Shown: positions 45,401 to 57,029, numbered from the stretch's first letter. The stretch is DNA of 64,000 nucleotides from Solea solea (GCF_958295425.1 NC_081154.1:1674001-1738000), one strand, 5' to 3'. Translations and numbers: made by a program. Notes: generated from the sequence alone by a model not told the origin.

Positions 45401-45930
45401 TGAAGCATTTACTTATGAATAAAATACAATTTTAATTGTTTTCTAAATACTTACATGCTCTAGATTTTTTAAAACACATATAATGATTATCTTACCATGA
45501 AATTTGGGGATTACTCTGTTCTTTTTCTGAAAAGGGTTCATGTTGGGGAATCTCTTTTTCAGGTCCCTCTGTGAAAAACAACAACAGCAGCAAAAAACAT
45601 TACTTATTTTACATACATGTTAATGTCAGTGACAAACCAGTTTCAACTGGAATGAATTGCTGCTTACGTGGAATGTCTTGAAATCCTGGAAGGACCTGTA
45701 GACGATCACTTCAGTGTTATCAGACCATAACACACTGATCATGAAGGTCTGGGAGGAAAAAAACACACACATATTAACAGTGGATCAGAAAAAATGCAAA
45801 TTGTGACATTAATTTATCAAATAATGATCAGAAATAATAAAATAAAAAGACTCACCTTGAGTTTTGGTTTGGTTTTTTGGACGGCTCCAATGATCCGGGC
45901 CGTGATCACACAGCGCTGGTCAGCAGTCAT
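42423..45930 (-). CDS. noxo1: NADPH oxidase organizer 1
   Basis: Cytosolic organizer (p47phox relative) that binds membrane phosphoinositides and p22phox and recruits NOXA1 to activate NOX1/NOX3 for superoxide production. Eight coding exons on the minus strand: 45856-45930, 45668-45748, 45496-45568, 45194-45377, 44249-44451, 44059-44166, 43734-43851, 42423-43089. All junctions keep phase; predicted 502 aa. Residues about 1-135 form a PX domain ('TFMISVLWSDNTEVIVYRSF', 'DFKTFHRDLKKRFP'). First SH3 about 172-228 ('GWWLVEKEDRRMAWFPAPFL'), second SH3 about 246-298 ('DNGWWLIRLNGKAGYVPAMY'). A long Ser-rich tail contains the Pro/Arg motif 'RVPARPRTEE' at about 449-458 and 'RCTTLTRKAA'. No p47phox-type autoinhibitory region was recognised. 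The tail is longer than in human (about 376 aa). Paralogue (a or b) not determined. Confidence 0.94.
43245..43510 (+). mobile_element. tRNA-derived SINE in noxo1 intron 7
   Basis: A-box-like 'aatggccaagcggaaaggga', then 'ttgcttgtaaccaaagggtt', B-box-like 'gccagttcctgtccc', then 'gagcaaggtaactgatcccc' and 'gctggtcccaagcccccata'. This ordered set is typical of a percomorph SINE. It lies antisense to noxo1. Confidence 0.8.
44525..45135. repeat. Degenerate 'cttgaactgaa' satellite in noxo1 intron 4
   Basis: About 600 bp composed of shuffled 'aacttgaa', 'actcaaactt' and 'gaactgaattt' phrases with a loose 6-12 bp rhythm. It fills most of the 742-bp intron 45193-44452. Confidence 0.85.
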
Positions 45931-46017
45931 TGTGTGTGTGTCTCTTTGAATGTTGCAGGAGGAATTAGAGGCTTTGCAGACCCTGTGTTGCTTGTCTACC
46001 TCACTCCTGCCGACTGC

Positions 46018-46025
46018 TTTAAATA
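46018..46025 (-). promoter_or_regulatory. TATA-like box upstream of noxo1
   Basis: Minus-strand TATTTAAA about 90 bases upstream of the start codon at 45930, at a suitable distance for a short 5' UTR. No independent evidence. Confidence 0.4.
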
Positions 46026-46138
46026 CAGTCTGGACAGGGAGGAGGCTGCACTAGAGGAGGAGGAGGCAGAGGAGGAGCCGGGTAGTACCTGATGGCTGCA
46101 GGACTGAAAGGATGAAAATATCTTTAAGGCGTGTCCAG

Positions 46139-46178
46139 CCCTTAAACAGCAGCCCCAGCAGCCGCTGCTGTTTAAGGG
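46139..46178. repeat. Perfect palindrome upstream of noxo1 (15-bp arms, 10-nt loop)
   Basis: Arms 'cccttaaacagcagc' (46139-46153) and 'gctgctgtttaaggg' (46164-46178) are exact inverse copies. It lies about 210 bases upstream of the noxo1 start codon. Confidence 0.9.
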
Positions 46179-46254
46179 AAATGTTTTACAATCATTGTCA
46201 GCAGAATGAAGCAGAACTGGAAAAAAAAAACTCAGGTGAAAAATGATGCCAAGT

Positions 46255-46690
46255 AGGCCACACAAACACACACACACACACACACATGTTTGTGTAGCAT
46301 TGATAGTGAGGACATTCATAGACACAATACATTCCCTAACCCCTTACCCTAACCTAAATCATCACAACTATGTGCCTGACCCTTTAACCTTACCCTAACC
46401 CTAACCCTAAAACCAGGTATAAACCCTGGGGTGTCAGAATTTGAGGACCAGCCAAAATGTCCTCACTTTCCAAAAATGTCCTTAGGTACTGTATGTTTTT
46501 TTGGTCCTCACAAAGATACCATACAAGAACACACACACACACACACTCACCAAGACTGTGTTATCCCCAACCTTAACCATAACCAGTTAATGTCTAACCA
46601 CAATTCAAATATTTGCTCAAAAGCTCCTCAAAAATGAAGTTCTGCCTCATTAGGACCAGGTTTCATTGGACTACTTGTCCTGTGCCAGAA
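46255..46690. repeat. 'gaggacc' dispersed repeat, most complete copy
   Basis: Starts with an AC run, then 'gatagtgaggacattcatag', internal 'ccctaaccctaaccctaa', and ends 'ttggtcctcacaaagatacc' before another AC run. So 'gtgaggac' and 'gtcctcac' form short inverted ends inside flanking CA tracts. A further piece 'ttctgcctcattaggaccag' (about 46640-46660) is the reverse of the 8.1- and 39.1-kb copies. Confidence 0.7.
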
Positions 46691-46699
46691 ACTCTTCCA

Positions 46700-47975
46700 C
46701 ATAGGGAACGCAAGAGGGAGCACATCACAGGTCTGATGAGCTGTCTGTCTTGTTAAGACTATAGCGGCCGCACCTTAGATGGATAGCTCACCTGAAAGTG
46801 AGAATTCACTCATCTGTCACTCACACCACTGTGCCAGAAAGAAGGGAGGGTGACATTTCCAAGTGTTTCTGAATTGCAGCTATGTCCAATACCGTTAACG
46901 TTTAGCATACAAATGTCCAACAAAAAAAACTAACTGTAGGTTTGTTTTGTTTGTGTTATTTACAGCAATACTTCAATTCCTCAATTTAGAATATATGTAA
47001 ATAATATCATGAGCAAATGTGTCTTTTTCCATAACACCTTACATATATATATATATATAATTTTTACAACTATAATAATAAGCAACTTATTATTATTTTT
47101 TTTAAATGTACGTGTTATTGAAAACACGTTAAATAAGAAAGAAAGAAACAAACAAACAAACAAACAAAAGAAGAAAGAAAGAATTTTTTAAATTTTCAAC
47201 AGCTAGCAACTGGTTATAGATAGCTAGCTAGCTAGCTAGCCATCTCTATATTTCAGAATGTTCAGAATGTAGTAAAACAATTTTAAACTATTTTAGCTTC
47301 TTTGTACTATCAGTTGTGGTATGACGCAGGATGTCTCCATTCTTTGATTGTATCTCTCATCATGGAGATATTGGCAGACGACGACATGATGTCTCGACCT
47401 GGGAATTTTCCGTTACAAGCTAACAGCAGCTAACATACATAGACACCCTGTAAGCCAACATGTCCTATTAATTCTTTTTTAGAACTGAGACCTGCCGCTT
47501 TGCGTCCATGTTGCTTTGATCTCCTGTTGTCGTTTATTTGGAAAACATATCTAAATTGTCTTTCTGGCTAAAGCTAATGAGGTCAGCAGACACTTAGATT
47601 AGCACAATGGTAGCATTAAATAGCTGACTGTGGGTGTGTTTATATCCTTTCTGCACTTTACTTTATTATATTGCTCTTTTTTATTTCTTTGAATGACCTC
47701 CTTTTAACTTTTATATTCTGTTGTGAGTTTCGATGTCTGAAATAGTCTCATCTCTGTAACTATTTATACTAAGATATGATATCCGGATCTCTTCCTGGCT
47801 AAATAACGGATAAATGAAATATAAAATAGCCCTTTCTTTGTGCACTGGGACACAGTCATGTTGGAACAGAAAGTCTATCTTTCTCCTCTGCAGACATTTG
47901 TTAAGTACAAACTAACAAGAAACAAAGAAAAGAGAACAAAGTACTTAAAGTAAGTGTTGGCAAATATTCTTGTTC
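46700..47975. other. Non-coding stretch with simple repeats
   Basis: TA run at about 47042-47060, 'aaac/gaaa' run at about 47138-47180, and (agct)n at about 47222-47240. No gene seen. Confidence 0.5.
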
Positions 47976-47982
47976 ACAAGTC

Positions 47983-50116
47983 AAGTCAAGTCAAGAGATC
48001 TTTATTGTCCCCGGAGGGCAATTTGTAGTGCAGCCAGCAGCATAAGACAACAGTAAAAACCAAGTACAACAGTGACACAACATACGCTAATAATAGAAGT
48101 AGCAATAAAATACATACACAGGACAACAATTAACAATAGTTAATAAAATAGATAAAACAACCAATAAAGTGCAACCATGCCATCCTGGAAGAAACAGGAT
48201 TTAAAGTGACCACAGTGCTGTCAATTGTTAAGAAGGCCAATGGCCACTGGAACCCAGGTATTTTTAAATCTGTTGGTCCTGCATCTTGGCACATGAAATC
48301 TGCGTCTGGATGGGAGCAGTTTAAATTCAGGTACCAAGGGATGGCTAGGGTCGGTCAGGACGAGTCTGGCTTTATTCAGGGCCCTAGTTTTGTACAGCAA
48401 GGAAATGTCTTTCAGTGGAGCACCAACAATTTTACTGCACACTCTGACTATGCCCTGAAGTCTGTTGCGGTTCTTCAGGTTAATTGACCCAAACCAGCAA
48501 ATAAAAGCAAAAGTCAGGACAGATTCGATAAAACAAGAATAAAACATTTCCATGAATTTAGAGTCCATGTTTATGTTCCTGAGCTTGCGGAGAAAGTACA
48601 TGCGCTGGTTGGCCTTTTTACACACTGCATCAATCTGATGCTCAAAGGACAGCCTGTCATCAATTACTGTCCCCAAATATTTATACTGCTGGACAGATTC
48701 TACAGCTTGGTCGTTGATCGACAGGGGGACAGTGGCTGGGCGGGACTTCCTAAAATCAATGGTCATTTCCTTCGTTTTTGAGACATTGATGGTGAGAAAA
48801 GACGATTTACACCACTGGATAAAATCCTCCACTACAGGGCCGGGCACCGGGTCATCATGGCTGAGGAGGGACACAATCACTGAATCATCAGCGAACTTTA
48901 CAATGTGGCGTTTCTCGTGTGAGCTCCGGCATGCATTCGTGTATAGGACGAATAAGAGAGGGGAGAGGACGCATCCCTGAGGAGAGCCGGTGGAGGAGAA
49001 GAGAACATCAGACAGAACGCCATTGGCCCTGACCCGTTGTGATCTGACAGTTAAAAAATCCATCAGCCAGTAAATAAGACTCCTGTCGATATTATAATTT
49101 AAGAGACGCTCGGCTAAAATATGGGGCTGGATACAGTTAAAGGCAGATGTAAAATCAATAAAAAGCAGACGAACAAAGCTTTTGGCCTCTTCTAAATGCG
49201 CCACAATCATATTAATAAGAGTGATTATTGCATCATCGACCCCCCTCCCTGCCCGGTACGCAAACTGGAGAGGGTCCAAGTTTGCCTGCACAGTGTTCAT
49301 GAGCTCGTCTTTCACAATCCTCTCAAAAGACTTCATTACCAAGGAGGTAAGAGCAACGGGTCTAAAGTCATTCAGTGTCTTTGTGCATTTATTTTTGGGC
49401 ACGGGGACAATAATTGAGTCCTTCCACAGGCGGGGGACACTGTGAGTCTGGAGTGACCAGGAGAAAATAAAGCTGAAGATTCCTGCCAGCTGTTCGGCGC
49501 AGTTCCTCAAGACCCGACCTCCAATCCCATCAGGACCTGGACTTTTCCTCTCCTTTACCCTCTGGAACACTCGCTGTACCCTCTCCTGGTCGACATGCAC
49601 CGTCACAGTGCTGTCCGGCACTGGCGTAGCGCTCATGAACGCAGACAGTTCATTGCTAAAATCGTGGACATTAAAACGGTCTGAATAAATATTTAATTCA
49701 TTTGCCAGGTCGTGATCAGACATCACATTTAGGGAGATATTACTCTTATGGGGCTGCGTCCCCAGCAAGGATTTCACCCCCTCCCACGCAGGGCGTGCAC
49801 TGCCAGTGCTGAACAGGTTCTCCACCCTATCCTTATATTGCTGCTTGGCAAGTTTTTTTTCTTTCCTGACCTGCTTCTGTAGCTCCTTGTATGTATCCAT
49901 ATCACCTATGTTAAAACTTATGTTTCTCTTGTTAATAGTGTTTTTGACTGATTTTGAGACCCATGGCTTATTGTTAGGAAAAATGGAGATAGATTTTTTA
50001 TGGATACATAACTCCTCACAAAATTTAACATAGTCAGAAACCGTCTCTGTAATTTCATCCACAGTCTTGCTGCTCACAGCTGAATCATGTCCCATTAGAG
50101 CCAGTCGGAAAGATAA
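47983..50116 (-). mobile_element. 5'-truncated Rex1-like non-LTR retrotransposon with open reverse-transcriptase frame
   Basis: A minus-strand frame (48221-50095, 624 aa, open upstream to 50116) encodes a LINE reverse transcriptase. Motifs in order: 'ERKSPGPDGIGGRVL' finger region, 'FRPVALTSLVMKSFERIV', 'LLFIDFTSAFNCIQP' (motif A), 'TGSPQGCVLSPLLFVLYTN' (motif B), 'HIVKFADDSVI' (catalytic FADD), 'YKYLGTVIDD', and a C-terminal 'RRRFHVPRCRTNRFKNTWVP'. The endonuclease domain is absent, so the copy is 5'-truncated, as is usual for LINE insertion. The 3' end 'tctttattgtccccggaggg' and a short 'aagtc' tandem tail fit Rex1/CR1-type elements. The lack of stops suggests a fairly recent insertion. Confidence 0.92.
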
Positions 50117-50119
50117 TCA

Positions 50120-51030
50120 GGGTAACTGTATAATAGTTTCCAACGTTTTTTCATACTAAAATGTTAATATAGAAATAGAATTGAACCAAAACAGGAGTCA
50201 TCAAGGTTTTTGTGGACAGTAGACCTTACAGGAATCACAAATAACATGTTTTTTTTGTTTGTTTTGTTTTTTTTAAATGACGACACTCTCTGACCATTTC
50301 AATTTTCAATTTATTTCAATAGACCTTTTAGAAGAGGTTGTTTTTTTTATAAATCGTCTCTTTGAAGCAAGTAAACATGTTTTGGTTCTCACATTTATTG
50401 ATTTATTGCAGTGTCAGGTGTTGCTGCTCTGTTTTCCCCCTTGGTTTCCTGGTGCATCCTCACTTCCCATAAGAAGGACTTATTTGGCACGTGCAGTCAC
50501 TTTACACTTGTCATCTGGCAGCAATATTCCTTATCAGGGGCTAGTGTGGAGAGGTGTGTGTGTGTGTGTGTTTGAGACTTTTCAAAAATACCTAAGGGTG
50601 TGTATGTTATGGGAGCCAGCAGGTGTTTCATCAAAGTGAGGATTTTATGAGGGGTTACTCCAGAGTCCTTGTCTGAAGCCATGCCAGGACTTTATACACA
50701 CACACTCATGTGTCACAGTGTAAAAGGTCAGGACTGTCCAGTTTCAGAGTGTGACCTGAGCAGACATCAACACCTGAGTGTGGAGCGGCACGTGAGGTTC
50801 CCCCCCCCCCCCCCCCACTGAGGATGATCACCACGTGAATATTTGTCCGTCTGTTGATGACACAGGAGAAGCGTGAGACATGCAGGTCTCTCAGGGACAC
50901 AGGAAACATATTGTACTTTTATATTATACAAACTGAACATTAGTATAATATGTATAATCAAACAGGTATGTGTGTTTAATTGTGTTTCATAACAACAACA
51001 TATGACTGAGTTACGTCATGATGTCACATA
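50120..51030. other. Non-coding stretch with poly-C tract
   Basis: A run of about 17 C at 50800-50817 and a GT run at about 50556-50570. A 120-aa frame at 50277-50639 has no recognisable homology and I do not call it a gene. Confidence 0.5.
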
Positions 51031-51035
51031 ACACT

Positions 51036-51490
51036 AAGTGTGGTTGACTGACTGACTGGATGTTCACTGACTAGATGGTTGATCGGTTGGTTGACTGACA
51101 AGATGGTTGATTGGTTGGATAATTGTTGACTGTCCAGATGGTTGGTTGGTTGGATGGATGGTTGGTTGACTGACAAGATGGTTGATTGGTTGGATGGTTG
51201 TTGACTGACTAGATTGTTGATTGGTTGGATGGTTGATGACTGACTAGATGGCTGATTGGTTGGATGGTTGGTTGACTGACAAGATGGTTGATTGGTTGGA
51301 TGGTTGATGACTGACTAGATAGCTGATTGGTTGGATGGTTGGTTGACTGACTGGATGTTCACTGACTAGATGGTTGATTGGTTGGTTGACTGTTTGGATG
51401 TTTACTAATTGGATGGTTGATTGGTTGGACGGTTGTTGACTGACTAGATGGTTGATTGGTTGCTTGACTGACTTACTGGCTGGTTAATAC
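51036..51490. repeat. Minisatellite of 'gactgactagatggttgatt' and 'ggttggatggttgttgactg' units
   Basis: Irregular tandem copies, period about 45-60 bp built of 4-bp 'ggtt/gact' sub-units. No coding content. Confidence 0.9.
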
Positions 51491-51629
51491 TTAATGCAAG
51501 AAGCTCAACGGGTAATTTTAAAAAATCACTTTAATTTAAGGATAAACTGAATGCACTAATATATATAATATATAAATCATTATAAAACCTAAGCTGACTC
51601 TCATTGGAAGGCTGTTCCACCACATGGTT

Positions 51630-51830
51630 CCAGCGTCTGCGACTCTTGGGTGACATTTACGTCTCACTCAGTGTAACAACTATATACAGCTCGGTGCATG
51701 TAGACCGTCAAGAATGGCTGCTGAAGTTCAAACCTAGCATCAGAATGAGGAAGCAAGGTGATTTATGTGACTTTGAATGTGGCGTGGTTGTTGGGTCAGA
51801 TGGGCTGGTCTGAGTATTTCACTGTTATCT
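51630..51830 (+). pseudogene. Tc1-like transposase N-terminal remnant
   Basis: 'gaagttcaaacctagcatca' leads into a frame reading 'MRKQGDLCDFECGVVVGSDG', which matches the helix-turn-helix start of a fish Tc1-like transposase (normally MGKKGDLSDFERGMVVGARR-like, from memory). The frame ends at a stop soon after 'GLV' and the rest of the enzyme is missing, so this is a decayed DNA transposon. Confidence 0.72.
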
Positions 51831-51839
51831 TGTGGGATT

Positions 51840-54735
51840 TGTGGGAATGAAAGGATCTACTTAGGATTAATATTAATGCCTCCATCTGACAGGGCCTGTC
51901 TGTGGGCACCAGATTCTCCACATTGCATCACGCAGAGTCATTTGGTTTGATTTGCCCTGGCTTCACAATCACCTCTTTGTTAAAGAGCAAACTGGAAACT
52001 GACAGTGGTGAAGTCAGAATAATTCTCCAGGTGCAGCCTCTGTCCTCTAGTCAAGGTATGAGCATTATGTTTGTCAAATTCCCATCTTAAATAAATAAAG
52101 ATGAAGTTACAATGTGGACCATTTGTATTTAAAGTGACGAACAAGGAAAGGGAAGCAACATTTTCAGTGTGTCCAGCCTTTTTTTGGGATTGGGGAGGAA
52201 ATCAGACGTCTTTTGTGTTAATCAGTGACAGACAATTGTTCAAGTGCGTTCTTGTGATTAGACGTGCACACATATTAGAGGTAACTGAGTTTATTGTCAA
52301 ACCCAGAAGGAAAAAAAAAGAATAAATGTCTCACTGCCCGTAAGCCATGACATGAATCAGTGTTTATGGTTCTCAGCACAGCCTCTGACAAACATTGATA
52401 AACCCTTTCAGGAAACATAGCATGAGAAGCAACAAACAATGTTCTTTAGCAGAAGAGACCACACTCTTCACTATTTGCAGAAAATGAAAACTGGTCAAAA
52501 CCACGAGTTCAGACCTTCAAAGAGTGTAAAGAAAATAGTTTATACTCAAATTGTACTTTTGTAGTTAATAATGAATCCTGGCATTTACTGAAATGTTGCT
52601 TCTCCAGGTGCAAACACTCTATGACTTGACCATCCATCTTCCTCATTCCAGAGGTTTTGGGCTGGACATGACAGGTCATGTGCTTTGGAGGAATGTTCTG
52701 CTGGAGGAACCTCTCTCCAGAGTTGGGGAACCTCTGAAAGAAACAGCTTTCCTCCCTCACGATGGACTCGCAAAGACAAGAACGGGCTTTGAAGTGGCCT
52801 GTGACGTTGCTGTATATTGACTGATCTGCACAAAACGTCCAGGGGATGACACTCTCAATGGATAAGATAAGGATAATTCAATAGCATTTAATAGAGCCTT
52901 GTAGTAACGTATAAATACAGTAATAATAATCAAAAAATAGTCTGATAGACTGTTTAATATACGACACATGACTTATTTTATTTTCGTAACCAAAGATTAC
53001 ACTATGTAAAATGTGAATTAACTTTTATTAGTAACTTTGGTAAGTTTCAGATTTCAATTCATAAATAACATCGATGGAGGGGGGCCCAAAAAATACAGTC
53101 TGCCTAGTACAGTCCATTTATTTAATCCGGCTCTGTTTACGCTCACCGCTGTACAAGTGAACGTTCACCTAAATGACAAATGAATATATCAAACGTGATA
53201 TGGGTTGTTGAGTGAGTGTGCAGAATGTTATCAGTGTATTAAGTAGATGTTTGATCTAGTATATGTTTTAGGAGCTATTGTGCTTGTGTTGCTGTGTTTG
53301 CAGAAGTAAAGAACCTTAAAGAGGCCATAGCACTATGGCCTCTTTAAATCCAGTATTTCTTAATGCTTCAGTGTTCAACACATAAATGAAACTGCCTCAC
53401 CTTTAAATTAAGATTTTAATTCCCATCGAGTTTAAAACGTCAAGCTCCTGTTATGAAATCATTCAATTTAATGTCATCATTCAGCGTGATATATACACGA
53501 CAAACAAGATAATGCGATTATTGCAGGTTGTTGCAGAGACTGGGCCTCTTGCCAAAATCAATTAGTCATAGGTGTGTGTGTGATTAAGATCTGGGATCTT
53601 TGCCACGATGACACACGCTTGTGAAAATGTGCCACAGGTAAGCGACAGATGAAAATACTCGATCAACTTGAAAAACTGTTGCGTGATGCCGTTAAATCTT
53701 TTTTTCTGTAAGAAACGGTCAAAGGTTCTGTGTCCAGTAGCTGCAATCAGTCACAGATGAGGGGGCGAGTCGGCAGATAAGAGTTCTGTCGCTGACTTTT
53801 TCCTGAAAAAGTTGTTATCACGAGTAGACGGAAGTCACACAACCATCAATAAACCTCATTGTTATAGCGAAGCTAGTTTGTGAATCGTTGGTAGGTTTAG
53901 AACACGCCCACACAAATACACACGCACGCACAAAAGCACACACGCACACCTCACGTTCAGTACAGTGTGTTATTACACAGTGAACCTGACAAAATTGAAA
54001 CAAAGGGGAAATTACAAATGTGTTGCACATGTACCGCACACGTCCCATAAATGTTTCTTTCCATTCCTGAAACCATTCAGCTATGTTATGATCTCATTGG
54101 GGAGTTTATAACATACGAGTGACAGGAGAAAAAAAACAGTTTAACTGTTAAGTTTTTAAAAAATAATAAAAAAAAAAACATGCTACCTCAAAGGTCTATG
54201 GGTGACTTTTAGCTGATAGACTCTGACGTCAAGAGACAAAGGGATTGGACACAAAATAAAAAAGAAAATGCCTAATATTGTGTGGGAAAAAGTAAATGTA
54301 AATGCCCTTTTTTATTTCTTGAAATAAACACACGCTCTTTTATCCTTTTATTTATTCAGTATAATAATATAAATTGTCAATACATTTTTTTTAGTCATAT
54401 AACTGTTGATGTTGTATCTTGTTCACTGCACTTTTTGTTTAAAAATAAATGAAATTGGATTGGAATAAATTCTGTCTTTAGTTTTACTTCAGTCCAATCC
54501 CACATTTTTCCTTTCGTTTTGGAATTTTGGGGCCATTAGACATTTTTACTTAGAAGTATGTATGTTTTTGAGTTAAAATAAAATTAAACAATTAATTCTT
54601 TTCACTATATGACAGATGTCAAAGTTAAGTGAGGATGCTGTTTTTAAATCATTTGATCTTTTTCTCACTGACGTATAAATGATCACCTGCTTCTGTGTTT
54701 CAACTTTTCAGTCAACTTTACTTCAACTCATTACC
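51840..54735. other. Non-coding stretch, no recognised gene
   Basis: AT-rich. Contains a near-perfect palindrome at 53316-53347 and otherwise no structure I can name. Overlapping 75-83 aa frames at 52.5-52.8 kb on both strands lack homology. Confidence 0.5.
53316..53347. repeat. Near-perfect 32-bp palindrome
   Basis: 'ttaaagaggccatag' (53316-53330) and 'ctatggcctctttaa' (53333-53347) are exact inverse copies separated by two bases. Confidence 0.9.
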
Positions 54736-54739
54736 TGAC

Positions 54740-54860
54740 TACGGTGGCCTGGAAGTGAAATAGCAAAACCATTATTACAAAACACTTTTACAAAACAAAT
54801 TAACAAAAGACACAATTCTTACGGAAACAAAATTACAAGACGCAATTCCAGGCCACCGTA
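54740..54860. mobile_element. Complete 121-bp MITE with perfect 14-bp terminal inverted repeats
   Basis: 'tacggtggcctgga' (54740-54753) is the exact reverse complement of 'tccaggccaccgta' (54847-54860). Immediate flanks carry 'cctgac' on both sides (54734-54739 and 54861-54866), a likely target-site duplication; read with ends one base in, it becomes an imperfect 8-bp 'acctgact/acctgaca'. The interior is A-rich and non-coding. A truncated relative sits at 35764. Confidence 0.88.
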
Positions 54861-54869
54861 CCTGACACA

Positions 54870-56610
54870 TCACAACATCTAAGCCTCATGTTGTCCTCAC
54901 ATTTGCTGACAACAAATTTAATCCTTTATTCAATTTAACCGCAGCAATTTCGTTTATGTGTCAGGTGTTTTAAGTGTCTATATAACCCTTTAAATAAAAT
55001 ACCTCAACTCAAACACACCTTTTACACAGTTGGGGAAAAATATGCAATACAATTTTTTTTAATTTATAGCATTTCATTTCGGTCATTAAATATGAAGACA
55101 ATAATATCCTTAATAAAATAAATAATAAAATAAATAAAATCCTTTTAGAGATGTAAAATACTGAATGGGGTCAAACTGACCCCAAGGATAACAGGACAAG
55201 GATTTGAATTTATACTAAAGAGTGGAGACGATTCATTTTAGCTTGAGACTGACCATGTGTAAAACTCTAAAACTGTAATATAGTTATAAGACGTGGCACA
55301 TTTTGTCCTACAAAACTCGTCCACCGGACTCGATTTACAGTCAGACCGTGACATAAAAAGTCACTTCCTGTCTTTTGCTCTGGCAAGGAAGCATCCGTCG
55401 TCTTTTCTGGTAACACAAAAGTGTGTCATGGAACAGGTGAAATATTTGAAGTGAGTTTGGCTGGTGACACCGAAACTCTGCACGTTTACAGTCACAGAGG
55501 CGGAGAACAACGGAATGTTTGCCTGGGCAAACAAACTATACGCTAATTAAATGAGTCGGAGCACACTTAAAATAATATTTTTGGGAATCTCCAAATGGAA
55601 CAAATTGTGGCAAATTTGCCCTGAATATAAAAATACTACATGCATGTTGGAGGTAAGGTTAGGATCAAAATCTAAATTTTGATCGTGCCTGCTTCTTGGT
55701 GCCGATTTGGGTGGATAAAACCTTTAAAACTTGAAAACTTGCTTCCCTCCCCCTTCCAATCTAACTGCCAAAAAGAGAGATTGTTGTGGTTATTTTTCAT
55801 GTGCCACTCTAACGGCGCTAACGTACACTCTCATTATAAAATCTGACAAGGTCCAAAGATAAGTGCAAAACTTAAACAGTGATTGTTTTAAAACAGTAGT
55901 AGGTATCAAAATGGGAATTTAGGTGAGAAAAGTTCCAAGTCATGTGACCCGTTTAAAGTTTCAACCACGTCTCTACGTTGAAGTTTGACGACACTGTGAG
56001 GCTCCAAAGTGGGCTGGGCTGAAATCGTTTTTTCAACCGTTTCCAAATCATGTGTATGTGGAAATGCTTTAAAGTTTTTTTGCTAATTCTGTCGCCGTGG
56101 TTACTTGAAACGCTTAGAAAAGTCACAGCACACTATTCCCGATCAAAGTGCACATTTTGATATAGGATGTGTGGGGTCTGTGCGGGGCATGTGTCGATTT
56201 CAGAAACTCAACTGTAGCAATCTCTGTTTGTTTCTGTTTGGGGTTTTTTTTGTTCCTGTTTTATTTTGGTAGTCTGTTTTCATTTCCCCCACATCCTGTC
56301 AAGTTTTCCCACTCTGATTGCCCTGATTACTTGCACCTGTGTCTGTGTGTATATAAATGTGCTTCATTTACTCTCAGATCCAGGTTGTCTTCATGCAGGT
56401 GTGGGACTTCTGTCTGTCCATGTCCATGTGGGTTTTAGTTTGTCCTTACATCATTATTTTTGACTTGTTTTTGATTCTGATTGGTTTCAGTGTAACTCTC
56501 CAGCTCTGTCTGGACAGTTACGCTGGTTCTGTGTCAAATTGTGAACCTCAAGGTTTCAAAGTGGGACTTCAGATTATTATGGGTGATGTCACGACTGGTT
56601 GCCACCTGAA
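54870..56610. other. Non-coding stretch
   Basis: AT-rich. About 55365-55460 resembles 57385-57490 and 59440-59530 ('ggcaaggaagcat' followed by 'aaaagtgtg' and 'gaa' text). No gene seen. Confidence 0.5.
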
Positions 56611-56616
56611 CAAAAC

Positions 56617-56697
56617 TAATTTAATTTAATTTAACTTAACTTAACTTAACTTAACTTAACTTAACTTAACTTAACTTAACTTAACTTAATTTAATTT
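56617..56697. repeat. (aactt)n pentanucleotide microsatellite
   Basis: About sixteen tandem pentamers 'ttaac/ttaat' in a row. Confidence 0.95.
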
Positions 56698-57029
56698 GAT
56701 CATTGGGGGAGAGAAATCTGTGGTGTAGTGGTTAAATTCAACAACCAGTGCTTGGTTTCTTTTTTAATTCATTCTACATTTTAAGGTTTTTAACCTTATT
56801 TTGTGTTGCTTGATTTGATCGTATTCTGTTCTTTTTACCAACGATATTTATTCATTAATTTCTTACAAAACAGTACAAATGTGTTGAAGTTGAAGTCACT
56901 TTTTTTTTATAATATTACTTAAGTAAAAGTACTTAACGTATATGACGTTTATTGTACTTAAGTATCAAAAAGTAATTGATTAGTAATTAATAGAAGTAAA
57001 AGTATTTAAAAAAGTGAGGAGTTAAGATT

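Noticed and set aside
46395..46415. Interstitial telomere
   Set aside because: Only about three CCCTAA units inside a dispersed repeat whose other copies carry the same short run.
52593..52833. Small gene on either strand
   Set aside because: Frames on both strands are of similar length, with no homology and no splice or start context.
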